Shown: piece after piece, positions 8,590-16,531 of the stretch
Numbering within the stretch: the stretch's first letter is position 1
Layout of the letters: each line of letters begins with the position of its first letter
Assembly: GCA_048814795.1 (NCBI GenBank)
Contig: CP184673.1
Coordinates: 1-64,000, forward strand
Reading direction: 5' to 3'
From: Thermatribacter sp048814795
GTDB taxonomy: Bacteria > Atribacterota > Atribacteria > Atribacterales > Thermatribacteraceae
Length of the DNA: 64,000 nt
Notes under the pieces: model-generated
What the model was told of the DNA's origin: nothing
Databases searched by the model: none
The model's input: the letters and a program-made list of their open reading frames with translations, nothing else
Program-made: the position numbers and the translations under genes

Positions 8590-9906
8590 CTACTCTCTTA
8601 CAGTCAGGGTGTCTGCCTTCTGGTAAAGTTCGAGCTCTTTGCCCCTCCACACCAGCTCAAACCCGGGAAAGCCCAGCGAGTTTTCAGAAGTAATCAGGCA
8701 GTCATAAGAAGAAAAATCGCTGTAAAAAGAAGCATCATAAGAGAGGTGTTCAGGAGTCCACACTTTATCCATCTCTCTCCAGGAAGAAACCAGGAAATAG
8801 GCAGGCTCCAGAACCAAAACCCTGCCCGGTGCTAATTCTTCAATCTGACGGTACTCGGCAAGCTTCTCTTCAAGCTGGGGGTAAAGGTGAAAGAAAAAAG
8901 CTTCCCGGTTGACCAGAAACTTTCCCCAGCTCAAAGCCACCAGAACACAAAGCAGTAAGATACTGACCAGCTTTAAATGCTTTTTTGCGCTCTGCCATTC
9001 TAAAACTCCGCTCATCTGAACCAAAAAAACGGCAAAAAGATTCCAGGCAGGCAGGGCGAGAAAGGCCGACAAAAAAGCCCCCAACCCCCAGAGTAATCTC
9101 CTCTTTCCGGAGAGAACTGCCCATAAAAAAGGCAAGAAAAAAGGCCAAAGATGAATCAGCCCATCAGGGGATTTATGAAAAGCCAGCGGCGAAGGAAAAC
9201 GTAAGTAAAAAGCAAAGCTCCGGGGATGAAGATCCAGGAAAGCCAGAGAGTTTCCCTCATAAACCCACCAGAGAAAAGCCACCATGCAAAGAAGAACGAA
9301 AATGGGGAAAAAGAGCACCAGCATAGGTCCCAGTTTCCTGCTCCAACCACCCGGGAAAAGGAGCACGATGACCACCAGAGCCATCATAACACATCGGAAA
9401 TGGGGATAAGTAAGCACAAGCGCTCCCAGTAAAAAACCGCTTGCAAAAAGACAGTGAGTTAGTCCCCACTCCCGATGTCGCAAAATAGCAAAAAAAGCTG
9501 CCGACAAAAGGGTGACAAAGAGAGTGAGTATTGGGGAGCTGCACAGAGAAGACAGAAAAAATGGAGAAGTAAAAATGGCAATAAAAAGAAGAGTCTCAGG
9601 CAGAGTAGGCTGGTGGAAAACCCAGCGGGAAGCAAAAAACACTCCACAAACCCCACAGGAAGCAACCACAAAGGGTGCCCCCGGAGCAAAAAGAGAAAGC
9701 CAAAAAGGAAGGTTGGGATAGGTTAAAAGGAAGGTCTTCAGGCTATAAGTCTTTCCCAGCCATACCGTTTTCCCCCAGAAAGAAAGAAAATAGGCTTCGG
9801 GAGAAAGCAGGTTTCCCTTTTCTGCCCAGAGAGCAAAAGCGGAAAACAACATCCAGCAACCCGCAAGAAAAAACGCAAAAACCCAGATCCTCCAATTTCT
9901 TCTCAC
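8590..9906 (-). CDS. Polytopic membrane protein of the exopolysaccharide operon
   Basis: A 438-residue protein with about ten hydrophobic segments through residue 330 and a C-terminal soluble part of about 100 residues (AEYRQIEELAPGRVLVLEP...). It starts with GTG at 9906, overlapping the stop of the frameshifted glycosyltransferase gene (GTGA), so it is translationally coupled to it. Architecture resembles membrane glycosyltransferases of the GT-C fold or polysaccharide polymerases, but I see no diagnostic catalytic motif and do not assign one. Context implies a role in making or exporting the polysaccharide. Confidence 0.65.
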   Translation of the reverse strand: MRRNWRIWVFAFFLAGCWMLFSAFALWAEKGNLLSPEAYFLSFWGKTVWLGKTYSLKTFLLTYPNLPFWLSLFAPGAPFVVASCGVCGVFFASRWVFHQPTLPETLLFIAIFTSPFFLSSLCSSPILTLFVTLLSAAFFAILRHREWGLTHCLFASGFLLGALVLTYPHFRCVMMALVVIVLLFPGGWSRKLGPMLVLFFPIFVLLCMVAFLWWVYEGNSLAFLDLHPRSFAFYLRFPSPLAFHKSPDGLIHLWPFFLPFLWAVLSGKRRLLWGLGAFLSAFLALPAWNLFAVFLVQMSGVLEWQSAKKHLKLVSILLLCVLVALSWGKFLVNREAFFFHLYPQLEEKLAEYRQIEELAPGRVLVLEPAYFLVSSWREMDKVWTPEHLSYDASFYSDFSSYDCLITSENSLGFPGFELVWRGKELELYQKADTLTVRE

Positions 9907-11755
9907 GAAGAACCTTTACCCCCAAAACCATGAACTGTTTTTTCCCAGAAAAAGGGCCGGGAAAAAAGCTGAAAGATTCCCTTCCAGGCTGCCACCCCTG
10001 CCAAAAACCAGTAAAACAGGTTAAGCAAAGCAAAAGGAAGCAGCCTGTAGAAACCTCTTCTAAACACGGCCAGCATGGAAAGGTAAATACCCAGAAAGTT
10101 GCCCAGTAAAAGATTTACAATGCCGATTAACATAATGTAATCCGGTAGAAAGGAAAAATTGAATGCCCGAGTTAAAAAAGCCAGACCAGAAAAATACCCC
10201 ACAACGGAACCGAGAGTGCCTGCCCCAGGGGTGTACCCCCAATGAAAAACTGCAGGGTGAACCAACCTCCAAAACCAGAACTACGCAAAACCCGCCAGGG
10301 GTTGCGATTGTGAACCAGAAAGGTTTGCAGATAGCCCTTGAGCCAGCGGGAGCGCTGCCTTATCCAGTTGCGCAATTTACTGTTGGCTTCTTCAAAGGTA
10401 GTAGAATTGATAATCCCCACTCGAAAACCACGATAGCTGGCTCTCATGCCCAGGTCAGCATCTTCAGTAACGTTGAAAGGATCCCAACCTCCAAGCTCCA
10501 GCAGAGCCTGGGTTTTAAAGTGATTCGAAGTTCCTCCAAGCGGTATGGGTAAGCGAAGCACAAACAACCCGGGCAACAAATAATCGAACCAGTAGGAGTA
10601 CTCAAGGGTAAACAAGCGGGTAAGCAGATTCTGATCGCGGTTGTAAAAGTTGAGTGCTGCCTGGAAAAATATAAACTCCGGAGGAGCTTTTCGAAAAGCT
10701 GCCACCGCCTTTTTGAGCTGGTCCTTTTCGGGAACGTCTTCAGCATCATAAATGGTGAGAAACTCCCCGCGGGCAAAGAAAAGACCAAAGTTGCAAGCTC
10801 GGGGTTTAGTCTTGGGAGCACCCTCTGGAACAAGGATAAAACGCACGTTATAAGGAGGACGGCTCTTTTTACAGTTTTCCAGGGTTTCCCGGTCGTTCTC
10901 CTCGATTAAAAAGAGAACGTCCAGCTTCTCAGAAGGGTAATCAAGCTCACGGATACCCTCTACAAGCTGTTCAATCACAGAAAGTGGCTCCCTATGCAGT
11001 GGCAAAAGGATGGTATAAACCGGAAGCTCGCTATCTTTCAGATTCTCGAAATCGCCTTCAAAGGTAATGTTTTCCTTCTCTATTCTTGCTCCCCAGAGAC
11101 TGATCACAAACTTGAAAAATACGTTAACAAAATAAGCCAGATTGGCCAGGGAAAAGAGCACCGTAAGAGTGGGAAGTGGATAAAACACCAATCCGCAAAA
11201 AACAACAGTCAAAGCGGCAACAAAAGCTATCCACTGCAAAGGAGTAAAAACCCGGGCCGCTGATTCCTGAGGGGAACGAAAGAACAGGCCACTGGTGGCT
11301 TCGCGGAGAATTGACTTGCCAAAAAAATGGTAAATCAGATGGTCAAGCTCGTAAGGCGTGATTAAGGCCTGTTCCACGGTAACCGAACCCAGCTTCTCCC
11401 TGAGCAGTCTCTCGAGGGAAGTATTATTTTGCAGGACTACTCCCACCAGAAGCCGATCCCCTTCCTTTCTGATGGGGAAAAAGCGAAAACGAAGCAATTC
11501 CTGAACATCAAAGAGTTTCAGAAACTCCTCATCGATTAACCCGTAAAGCTCTTCCAGGTTTTTTCCTATGTAAGCTATGCCTTCCTGCTCAGATAGAATC
11601 TCGTAGAGCTTTGTTGGACTGATCAGCCCCCGGGAGATCAATATCTCGCCCAGGGAGCTTCCACTCTTTTTCTGGAGCTCAAGCGCCTCTTGAAGACTTC
11701 CTTCGTCGATTAAACCCTGCTCAAGCAGTATTTCGCCTAAAAGTTTCCTGTTCAT
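9903..11755 (-). CDS. MshEN-domain family 2 glycosyltransferase (polysaccharide synthase), frameshifted at a T6 tract
   Basis: Processive GT2 synthase of the BcsA-like class. Residues 5-28 and 33-56 are tandem LGEIL-x4-GLI-x4-L-x3-L-x2-Q repeats, the c-di-GMP-binding MshEN pattern. Two membrane helices follow near 180-230, then the GT domain with DAED (~337), TEDADLG (~432) and QRSRWLKG (~468), and C-terminal helices. The 0 frame stops at 10172 in CTTTTTTAAC; the next frame continues at once with FLTRAFNF and the conserved ending RPFFWEKTVHG, up to 9903. One extra T restores 617 residues. Sequencing error, mutation or programmed slippage are all possible. The ATG at 11755 overlaps the BcsB-like stop by one base; a longer N terminus from 11866 is rejected. 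Confidence 0.8.
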
Positions 11756-13875
11756 CAAAATGGAGGATGAGTCAGACGATGGTACAGAAACCCGGCTAAA
11801 ACTATTATCAGAGAAATCCCGACCAAAAGTATCACCAGGCGAAACCTGATCAAGGTCTCTTTCCATCGAGGAAGAATTTCCCCTCTTGAGGGAGAAACTT
11901 TCACCGTGAGAAGGCTGGAAAGACCCTCTTTCCCAAACAGGGCCACATTTCCGCTCAACCGCCGCAGGGTCTCCACCCCTTTAAAGTTTTCCAGAAAATG
12001 GTGCCGGGCTACCTCCTGTCTACCATAAGAGATAAAAGCTATTGCTGGAAAAGCTCCTTCCCTGAAAACAGAGAGAATAGCCAGCGGCTGGTCAGGCGAA
12101 GCCCGAAGCAAGCTTTCTTCCCCGAGACCGGCTCTCACAACAAGTTTTCCTCCCTCAACCAAAAGCGGTGAAGAAAGGGTGTTTAAAAAGGTATCTGGAG
12201 GCTCGATGAAAACCAGGAATTCCTGAGAAGAAACTCCCTTCTCTAAGAAAGGCAGAAGAGGCAAAAGAACCAAATCCCGCAAGGTATAAAGCAAATTTTC
12301 CCAGGCAAAAGCGAGTAAAAGGGCTACTCTTTTAGGAGCTGGAACAGCACGCAGCTTGAGATGGTGGTTGTATTCTCTGATACTCCAGGGCAAATAAAAG
12401 AAACGGAAAAATGGCTTTCTCCAGGAAGAAAGATTCCGTGCGGAATCGAGTTTATTCTGAAGCTCGGAGTAGCGAAGAACTTTTATCTCAACTGGAACGC
12501 GGTCCATACTGCGCAACGCAGCAACTATTCTGGCAGCAATCATCAGGCTTTCAGGCGAAGCTTTGTCGGGAAGCACCACACTGGCTTTCCCCCCAAAAAA
12601 GGTGGGAAGGTCACCAAAAGTGAGCAGGTCAGGAAGAGGTGCTAACTCCTTAACTTCCAGGTAGGATTCACCGCTTATGAAGCCCTCAAAAGGTGCTTCA
12701 CTGCGCCGACAATGACCTACCTCAGGAAAGTAAGAAAAGCACAACTCCAGCGAATTTTCCCTGGAGAGGAGCAAAGCCGGCAGTTGCAGGACAAGCGGAG
12801 AAAGCTCTTTTGCACCCTGTGTATCCAGCTTTTCGCTGTAAATCAGTTCCCCGTTAAGCTTTACCAAAAAGTTAGCTTCATACCGAGAAGGCAAATAGTT
12901 CCGATAAAGAACCAGATTGAGAGAGCGAGGAAGCCCTCCCAAATCAGAAGCCGCAAAATAGACCGTGTACTTCATTTCCCCCATGCCCCGGAAGGAAAGG
13001 CTGTTAACTCCCAATTCCTTAAAGGTTATCTTTTGCCCTGGATGAGCGGTTGGCTCGGAGACCTTTTCAATTTCTGAAGAAGTGAAAATAAAGAATTCAG
13101 GTAGTTGCGTTACTGCCTCAACGCCTCGAGGAGTTAGGTAAAGAGCTTTCCCGTAAATCTCAAAATCACGATAGCGCTCTTCCGATAGAAAAATGCGGAG
13201 ATGCTCCCCAGGCTCTGCTGTTTTGTCCTCTAACACCCCCAGGGCTATTTGCACCGGCATATCTCTATAAAAGCGTTTCAAGAAAACATAAAGCCTCATA
13301 AATGCCTCCTGGATATCCGGTGACCACTCTCCCGGGGGAAGCAAAATTTCTATCCGTTCCGTGGGAAAGGAGAGAAAATCTTCAAGGCTCTCCAGGGGAA
13401 CCTCTTCCCGGTAAAGCTGGAACAGGCTGTCTTTCCTGAGGACCAGAAAAAGGTTGCCCGAAGCCAGGTCCTCGCAAAAATCCTCACTGACCACAAGGTA
13501 AGCCCTGATCTCAATACGATGCACCTTCTCTTCCCGAGAAAGAGCGCCGAGCGCAATACGCAAAGTATTTTCGCCAGCACGCAGTCTTCCGTGAAGCAGC
13601 AGCTCTCCATCGCCGTACACCGATACCGAAGAAGGAGAATGAATAAACTGTGAGGCATCAAGATGCAGATAAAGAAAGCTCTGTCCCCAGTCTACTCCGG
13701 TGAAATTGGGCAAGTAAAGGGTGTAAGCAGGATTGCCACCTTCGAGCCTCACGCTCTCTTTCCATCCCAGGTCTGAGAAAGACAGCTGTAAATAGGAACC
13801 TTGCTGAGCAAAAGAAACCTGACTTGCGAGAAACAATGCAGAGAAGACAATAATCAGGAAAAAGCTTCTTTTCAC
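11755..13875 (-). CDS. BcsB-like periplasmic subunit of polysaccharide synthase
   Basis: A 706-residue envelope protein: signal peptide (1-23, ending SFAQQ), two beta-rich halves, and a C-terminal membrane anchor at about 680-700 (LVILLVGISLIIVLAGFLY). The segment VVLPDKASPESLMIAARIV around residue 435 matches the second carbohydrate-binding module of cellulose synthase subunit B. Homologous BcsB guides the nascent glycan from BcsA through the periplasm. It immediately precedes the GT2 synthase, which supports the call, but sequence similarity to classical BcsB is modest and the glycan need not be cellulose. Promoter at 13911-13939. Confidence 0.65.
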   Translation of the reverse strand: MKRSFFLIIVFSALFLASQVSFAQQGSYLQLSFSDLGWKESVRLEGGNPAYTLYLPNFTGVDWGQSFLYLHLDASQFIHSPSSVSVYGDGELLLHGRLRAGENTLRIALGALSREEKVHRIEIRAYLVVSEDFCEDLASGNLFLVLRKDSLFQLYREEVPLESLEDFLSFPTERIEILLPPGEWSPDIQEAFMRLYVFLKRFYRDMPVQIALGVLEDKTAEPGEHLRIFLSEERYRDFEIYGKALYLTPRGVEAVTQLPEFFIFTSSEIEKVSEPTAHPGQKITFKELGVNSLSFRGMGEMKYTVYFAASDLGGLPRSLNLVLYRNYLPSRYEANFLVKLNGELIYSEKLDTQGAKELSPLVLQLPALLLSRENSLELCFSYFPEVGHCRRSEAPFEGFISGESYLEVKELAPLPDLLTFGDLPTFFGGKASVVLPDKASPESLMIAARIVAALRSMDRVPVEIKVLRYSELQNKLDSARNLSSWRKPFFRFFYLPWSIREYNHHLKLRAVPAPKRVALLLAFAWENLLYTLRDLVLLPLLPFLEKGVSSQEFLVFIEPPDTFLNTLSSPLLVEGGKLVVRAGLGEESLLRASPDQPLAILSVFREGAFPAIAFISYGRQEVARHHFLENFKGVETLRRLSGNVALFGKEGLSSLLTVKVSPSRGEILPRWKETLIRFRLVILLVGISLIIVLAGFLYHRLTHPPF

Positions 13876-13910
13876 AGCCTTTCCTCCGGAAAAGATACTT
13901 GCTGCATTAA

Positions 13911-13939
13911 ATTATATACCATAAATAGCGCTAAGTCAG
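13911..13939 (-). promoter_or_regulatory. Promoter of the exopolysaccharide operon
   Basis: On the minus strand CTGACT (13934-13939), 17 bp, TATAAT (13911-13916). The -10 ends 36 bp before the ATG of the BcsB-like gene. Good sigma-70-type match (4/6 and 6/6). Confidence 0.65.
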
Positions 13940-13979
13940 CAAAAAGTACTCGCAAAAAGTATTAGACAGTAAGTAGAGG

Positions 13980-14013
13980 AGGGAGGCCTGTTCAATCCAG
14001 TACAGACCTCCCT
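13980..14013 (-). terminator. Terminator of the ten-gene sugar operon
   Basis: A 12-bp stem with one mismatch (AGGGAGGCCTGT / ACAGACCTCCCT) and a 10-base loop, 14 bp after the stop of the fucose-isomerase-like gene on the minus strand. No long T-run follows (TCCTCTACTT), so efficiency is uncertain. Confidence 0.6.
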
Positions 14014-14027
14014 GAAAATCACTTCTT

Positions 14028-15410
14028 TTAAATGGCTACCACCTTGATGCCAGTTAACTCGCAGAAGTCCACCAGGGCTGGGTAGAGTTCTTCACCATAA
14101 CCCAGACAGGCATATTCATTGGTCCAGGCTTGAAGCAACCTTTCCATGTCACCATGAACTTTAACAAAACCATGGGGCCAAAAAGGAATACCACACTCTT
14201 CCAGTCTCTTCTGCAGTGTTTCTTCTGGGGGTTCAAAGATGGAAACCCTGGCTACCACCATCAAGAACTCTCCATTGACCCGACCCAGGCGGGCAATCAC
14301 GCCCTCTCCCACCTTGCAGACCGCTTTCACTGCCAGCCCTCCGGCCTTACCCTCAGTGGGTATGCCATGCTGGGAAAAGCCAGCAGGACCCACTTTACCA
14401 GCCAAAGAGGGAGGAATAGCACCATCACCGATAATCTTTATCTCCTGGTTTTCTTTGTCGATGTGCTGCAGATCTCCATAGTAAACTCGTTCTTTGCTCA
14501 ATTTTGTCAAAAGAAAAGTGGTGAGAGCAGTATTGAAGTCGCCCAGAGTTGAAGTAGGCACACCATCCTCAAGCATCATGGACTGAGCAAAGCAGGTGGT
14601 ACAGTAGTCATCACCCAGACCCGGGAAGGATTGGATGGTGTAGAAGTCCCACTTCTCTCTGGCAACAATTTTTTTGATGGCCAGATACAGGCGCATGGAG
14701 CGCTCGTTGGCCGGACTTTCTTCGGGTAGAGCACCAAATAACTCTTTGATTCTGGGTTTGAGAGCTTCCAGCTCCTCCCTGGTTATGGACTCGGCTGTCC
14801 TGATGAGTTCCGTAGTGTCCCGGGTGTCAATGTCCACTCCAAAAATCCTCATCCACTGGGAGGGATCAGCCACACCCACGGTCTGGCCCATGCCCCTCCC
14901 TCCAAATGCTCCACAGGTAGACATATTGAGCAGGTTTTTAAGATGAGCTGCCTGGCAGTAACTCACTACCTTATCCACTTCCCGGGGATCGGAAGCTGCA
15001 CCGTAGACAAACTTGTGAGGAATGCCAACTTCCATCATGGCCCCATGCATCACCAGTCCCCCAACAGTTCGCCAGCCTTGAGAGCCAGGGTGGGTCCACA
15101 GCACAATGCCCTTTCCGGTCAGAGCGTAATCACGCACTGCCGCTATAAGGTGAGCAGACCAGACCCAGGTCCCGGAGAAAAGCACCACTCCATCAACATC
15201 TTCCTGGTGCTTCATCTCCCGCAGGGCTACCTTAGCCTCTTCTTTGCTGGCAACCACTACAGGGTACTCCACAAGCTCTATACCCCTGTTACGAAGAGCT
15301 TCTTTGGAACGAGCAATGATACCCTCATCGATGAAGAGATTGCCCATAGGGTCTCTCAGGCCATCTTTGTGCACTCCAAAAACAATGAACCCAAATTTTG
15401 GCGTAATCAA
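14028..15410 (-). CDS. L-fucose/L-arabinose isomerase-family protein
   Basis: A 460-residue protein of the FucI/AraA-like superfamily, which interconverts aldoses and ketoses with a divalent metal. Conserved features include WVWSAHLIAAVRDYALTGKG near residue 82, the TCGAFGGRGMGQTVG block near 165, and FPGLGDDYCTTCFAQSMMLEDGVPT near 263 with acidic metal-ligand candidates. Start is TTG at 15410 with AGGAGG nine bases upstream. Last gene of the ten-gene operon led by the ROK regulator. Whether it isomerises fucose, another deoxy or branched sugar, or a sugar acid is not decidable here. Confidence 0.75.
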   Translation of the reverse strand: MITPKFGFIVFGVHKDGLRDPMGNLFIDEGIIARSKEALRNRGIELVEYPVVVASKEEAKVALREMKHQEDVDGVVLFSGTWVWSAHLIAAVRDYALTGKGIVLWTHPGSQGWRTVGGLVMHGAMMEVGIPHKFVYGAASDPREVDKVVSYCQAAHLKNLLNMSTCGAFGGRGMGQTVGVADPSQWMRIFGVDIDTRDTTELIRTAESITREELEALKPRIKELFGALPEESPANERSMRLYLAIKKIVAREKWDFYTIQSFPGLGDDYCTTCFAQSMMLEDGVPTSTLGDFNTALTTFLLTKLSKERVYYGDLQHIDKENQEIKIIGDGAIPPSLAGKVGPAGFSQHGIPTEGKAGGLAVKAVCKVGEGVIARLGRVNGEFLMVVARVSIFEPPEETLQKRLEECGIPFWPHGFVKVHGDMERLLQAWTNEYACLGYGEELYPALVDFCELTGIKVVAI

Positions 15411-15428
15411 GGTATGTATCCTCCTTTC

Positions 15429-16496
15429 TTATAAGTAAACTGCTTGACCGGATTTATAAGATTCGACCGCAGCAAAACAAATTCTCAAGGTTTCCACCGC
15501 ATCCCTAACTTCTTTCGACAAATCGAGATCCTCAACAATGGCTTTATACAAATACTCCTGTTCTCGTTTACATAATTCTTCATGGTCTGGTTCATCTTTA
15601 ACTTCAATATACTCATCTTCGCGAAGCCGATTACCCTTTTCGTCGGTATCGCTCCAGTGTACCACCAGCGTATTCACCGCAGTATGCTGTGAAACATCTG
15701 AAGGATCAATGTTGCTCACTTCTTTCCCAATACTCACCGAACCTTTAGGACCGATAACGTCTTTGACAAAAAAGGCAGTCCTGCTAATCATGGGTCCCCA
15801 ACCCACCTCATACCACCCTACAGAACCGTCCTCAAAAACAATCTGCAAAGCACCATAATTGGTTGTGTCAGGAGGTATTTCATCACTCAAGCGAGCTGCA
15901 ATGCCATGAACCCTCTCTGGCTTGGCCCCGGTCATCTGACACATTACATCCACGTAGTGGATGCCACAATCAACCAGGGGCGGCATGCGACGAATAAACT
16001 CTTTGTGTACCTCCCATTCATGGCCATAACTTTGCTGGTTCAGGTTCATACGCATCACGAGAGGCTTTCCCATTTGTCGAGCATAGTCTATAAACATTTG
16101 CCAAGCAGGGTGATGTCGTAAAATGTAACCCACCACCAATTTGCGTCCCGTTTCTTCAGCAACACGAGCCACCATTTCGGCTTCCGAAACATTTTGAGCA
16201 ATAGGCTTTTCTAAAAAGACATGACACCCTTGCTGCATAGCGTATATGGTATACTCAGCATGGGTATCAACATAGGTATTAATTGAAACTACCTCCGGTT
16301 TAGTAGCCCTCATGGCCTGGTAATAATCAGTAAATACAGGAACAGAAATACCCAAATCTGCAGCTAATTTTTGAGCTCTTTCCACATTTCGAGCAACTAC
16401 AAAACCCACTATATCAAAGCCAGGGAGGTCTCTATAAGCCTTTGCATGCGAGGCTCCCATTCCTCCCACACCAACCACCAATGTCCTTAGCTTCAT
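15429..16496 (-). CDS. Gfo/Idh/MocA-family sugar oxidoreductase
   Basis: A 355-residue NAD(P)-dependent dehydrogenase. The Rossmann motif VVGVGGMGASHAKAY is at residues 6-20, the family lysine is in FLEKPIA near 95, and the catalytic-region His is in DCGIHYVDVM near 180. Members oxidise or epimerise sugars and inositols. AAGGAGGG precedes the ATG. It lies 35 bp downstream of the flavoprotein gene and 18 bp upstream of the isomerase-like gene, suggesting the three act on the same intermediate. Confidence 0.85.
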   Translation of the reverse strand: MKLRTLVVGVGGMGASHAKAYRDLPGFDIVGFVVARNVERAQKLAADLGISVPVFTDYYQAMRATKPEVVSINTYVDTHAEYTIYAMQQGCHVFLEKPIAQNVSEAEMVARVAEETGRKLVVGYILRHHPAWQMFIDYARQMGKPLVMRMNLNQQSYGHEWEVHKEFIRRMPPLVDCGIHYVDVMCQMTGAKPERVHGIAARLSDEIPPDTTNYGALQIVFEDGSVGWYEVGWGPMISRTAFFVKDVIGPKGSVSIGKEVSNIDPSDVSQHTAVNTLVVHWSDTDEKGNRLREDEYIEVKDEPDHEELCKREQEYLYKAIVEDLDLSKEVRDAVETLRICFAAVESYKSGQAVYL

Positions 16497-16531
16497 TAAA
16501 CTACCCTCCTTCAGGTTTTATCAAACTTTTC

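Noticed and set aside
11756..11866. N-terminal extension of the glycosyltransferase (37 codons)
   Set aside because: Overlaps the end of the BcsB-like gene by 112 bp, lacks domain content, and the MshEN motif starts just after the ATG at 11755.
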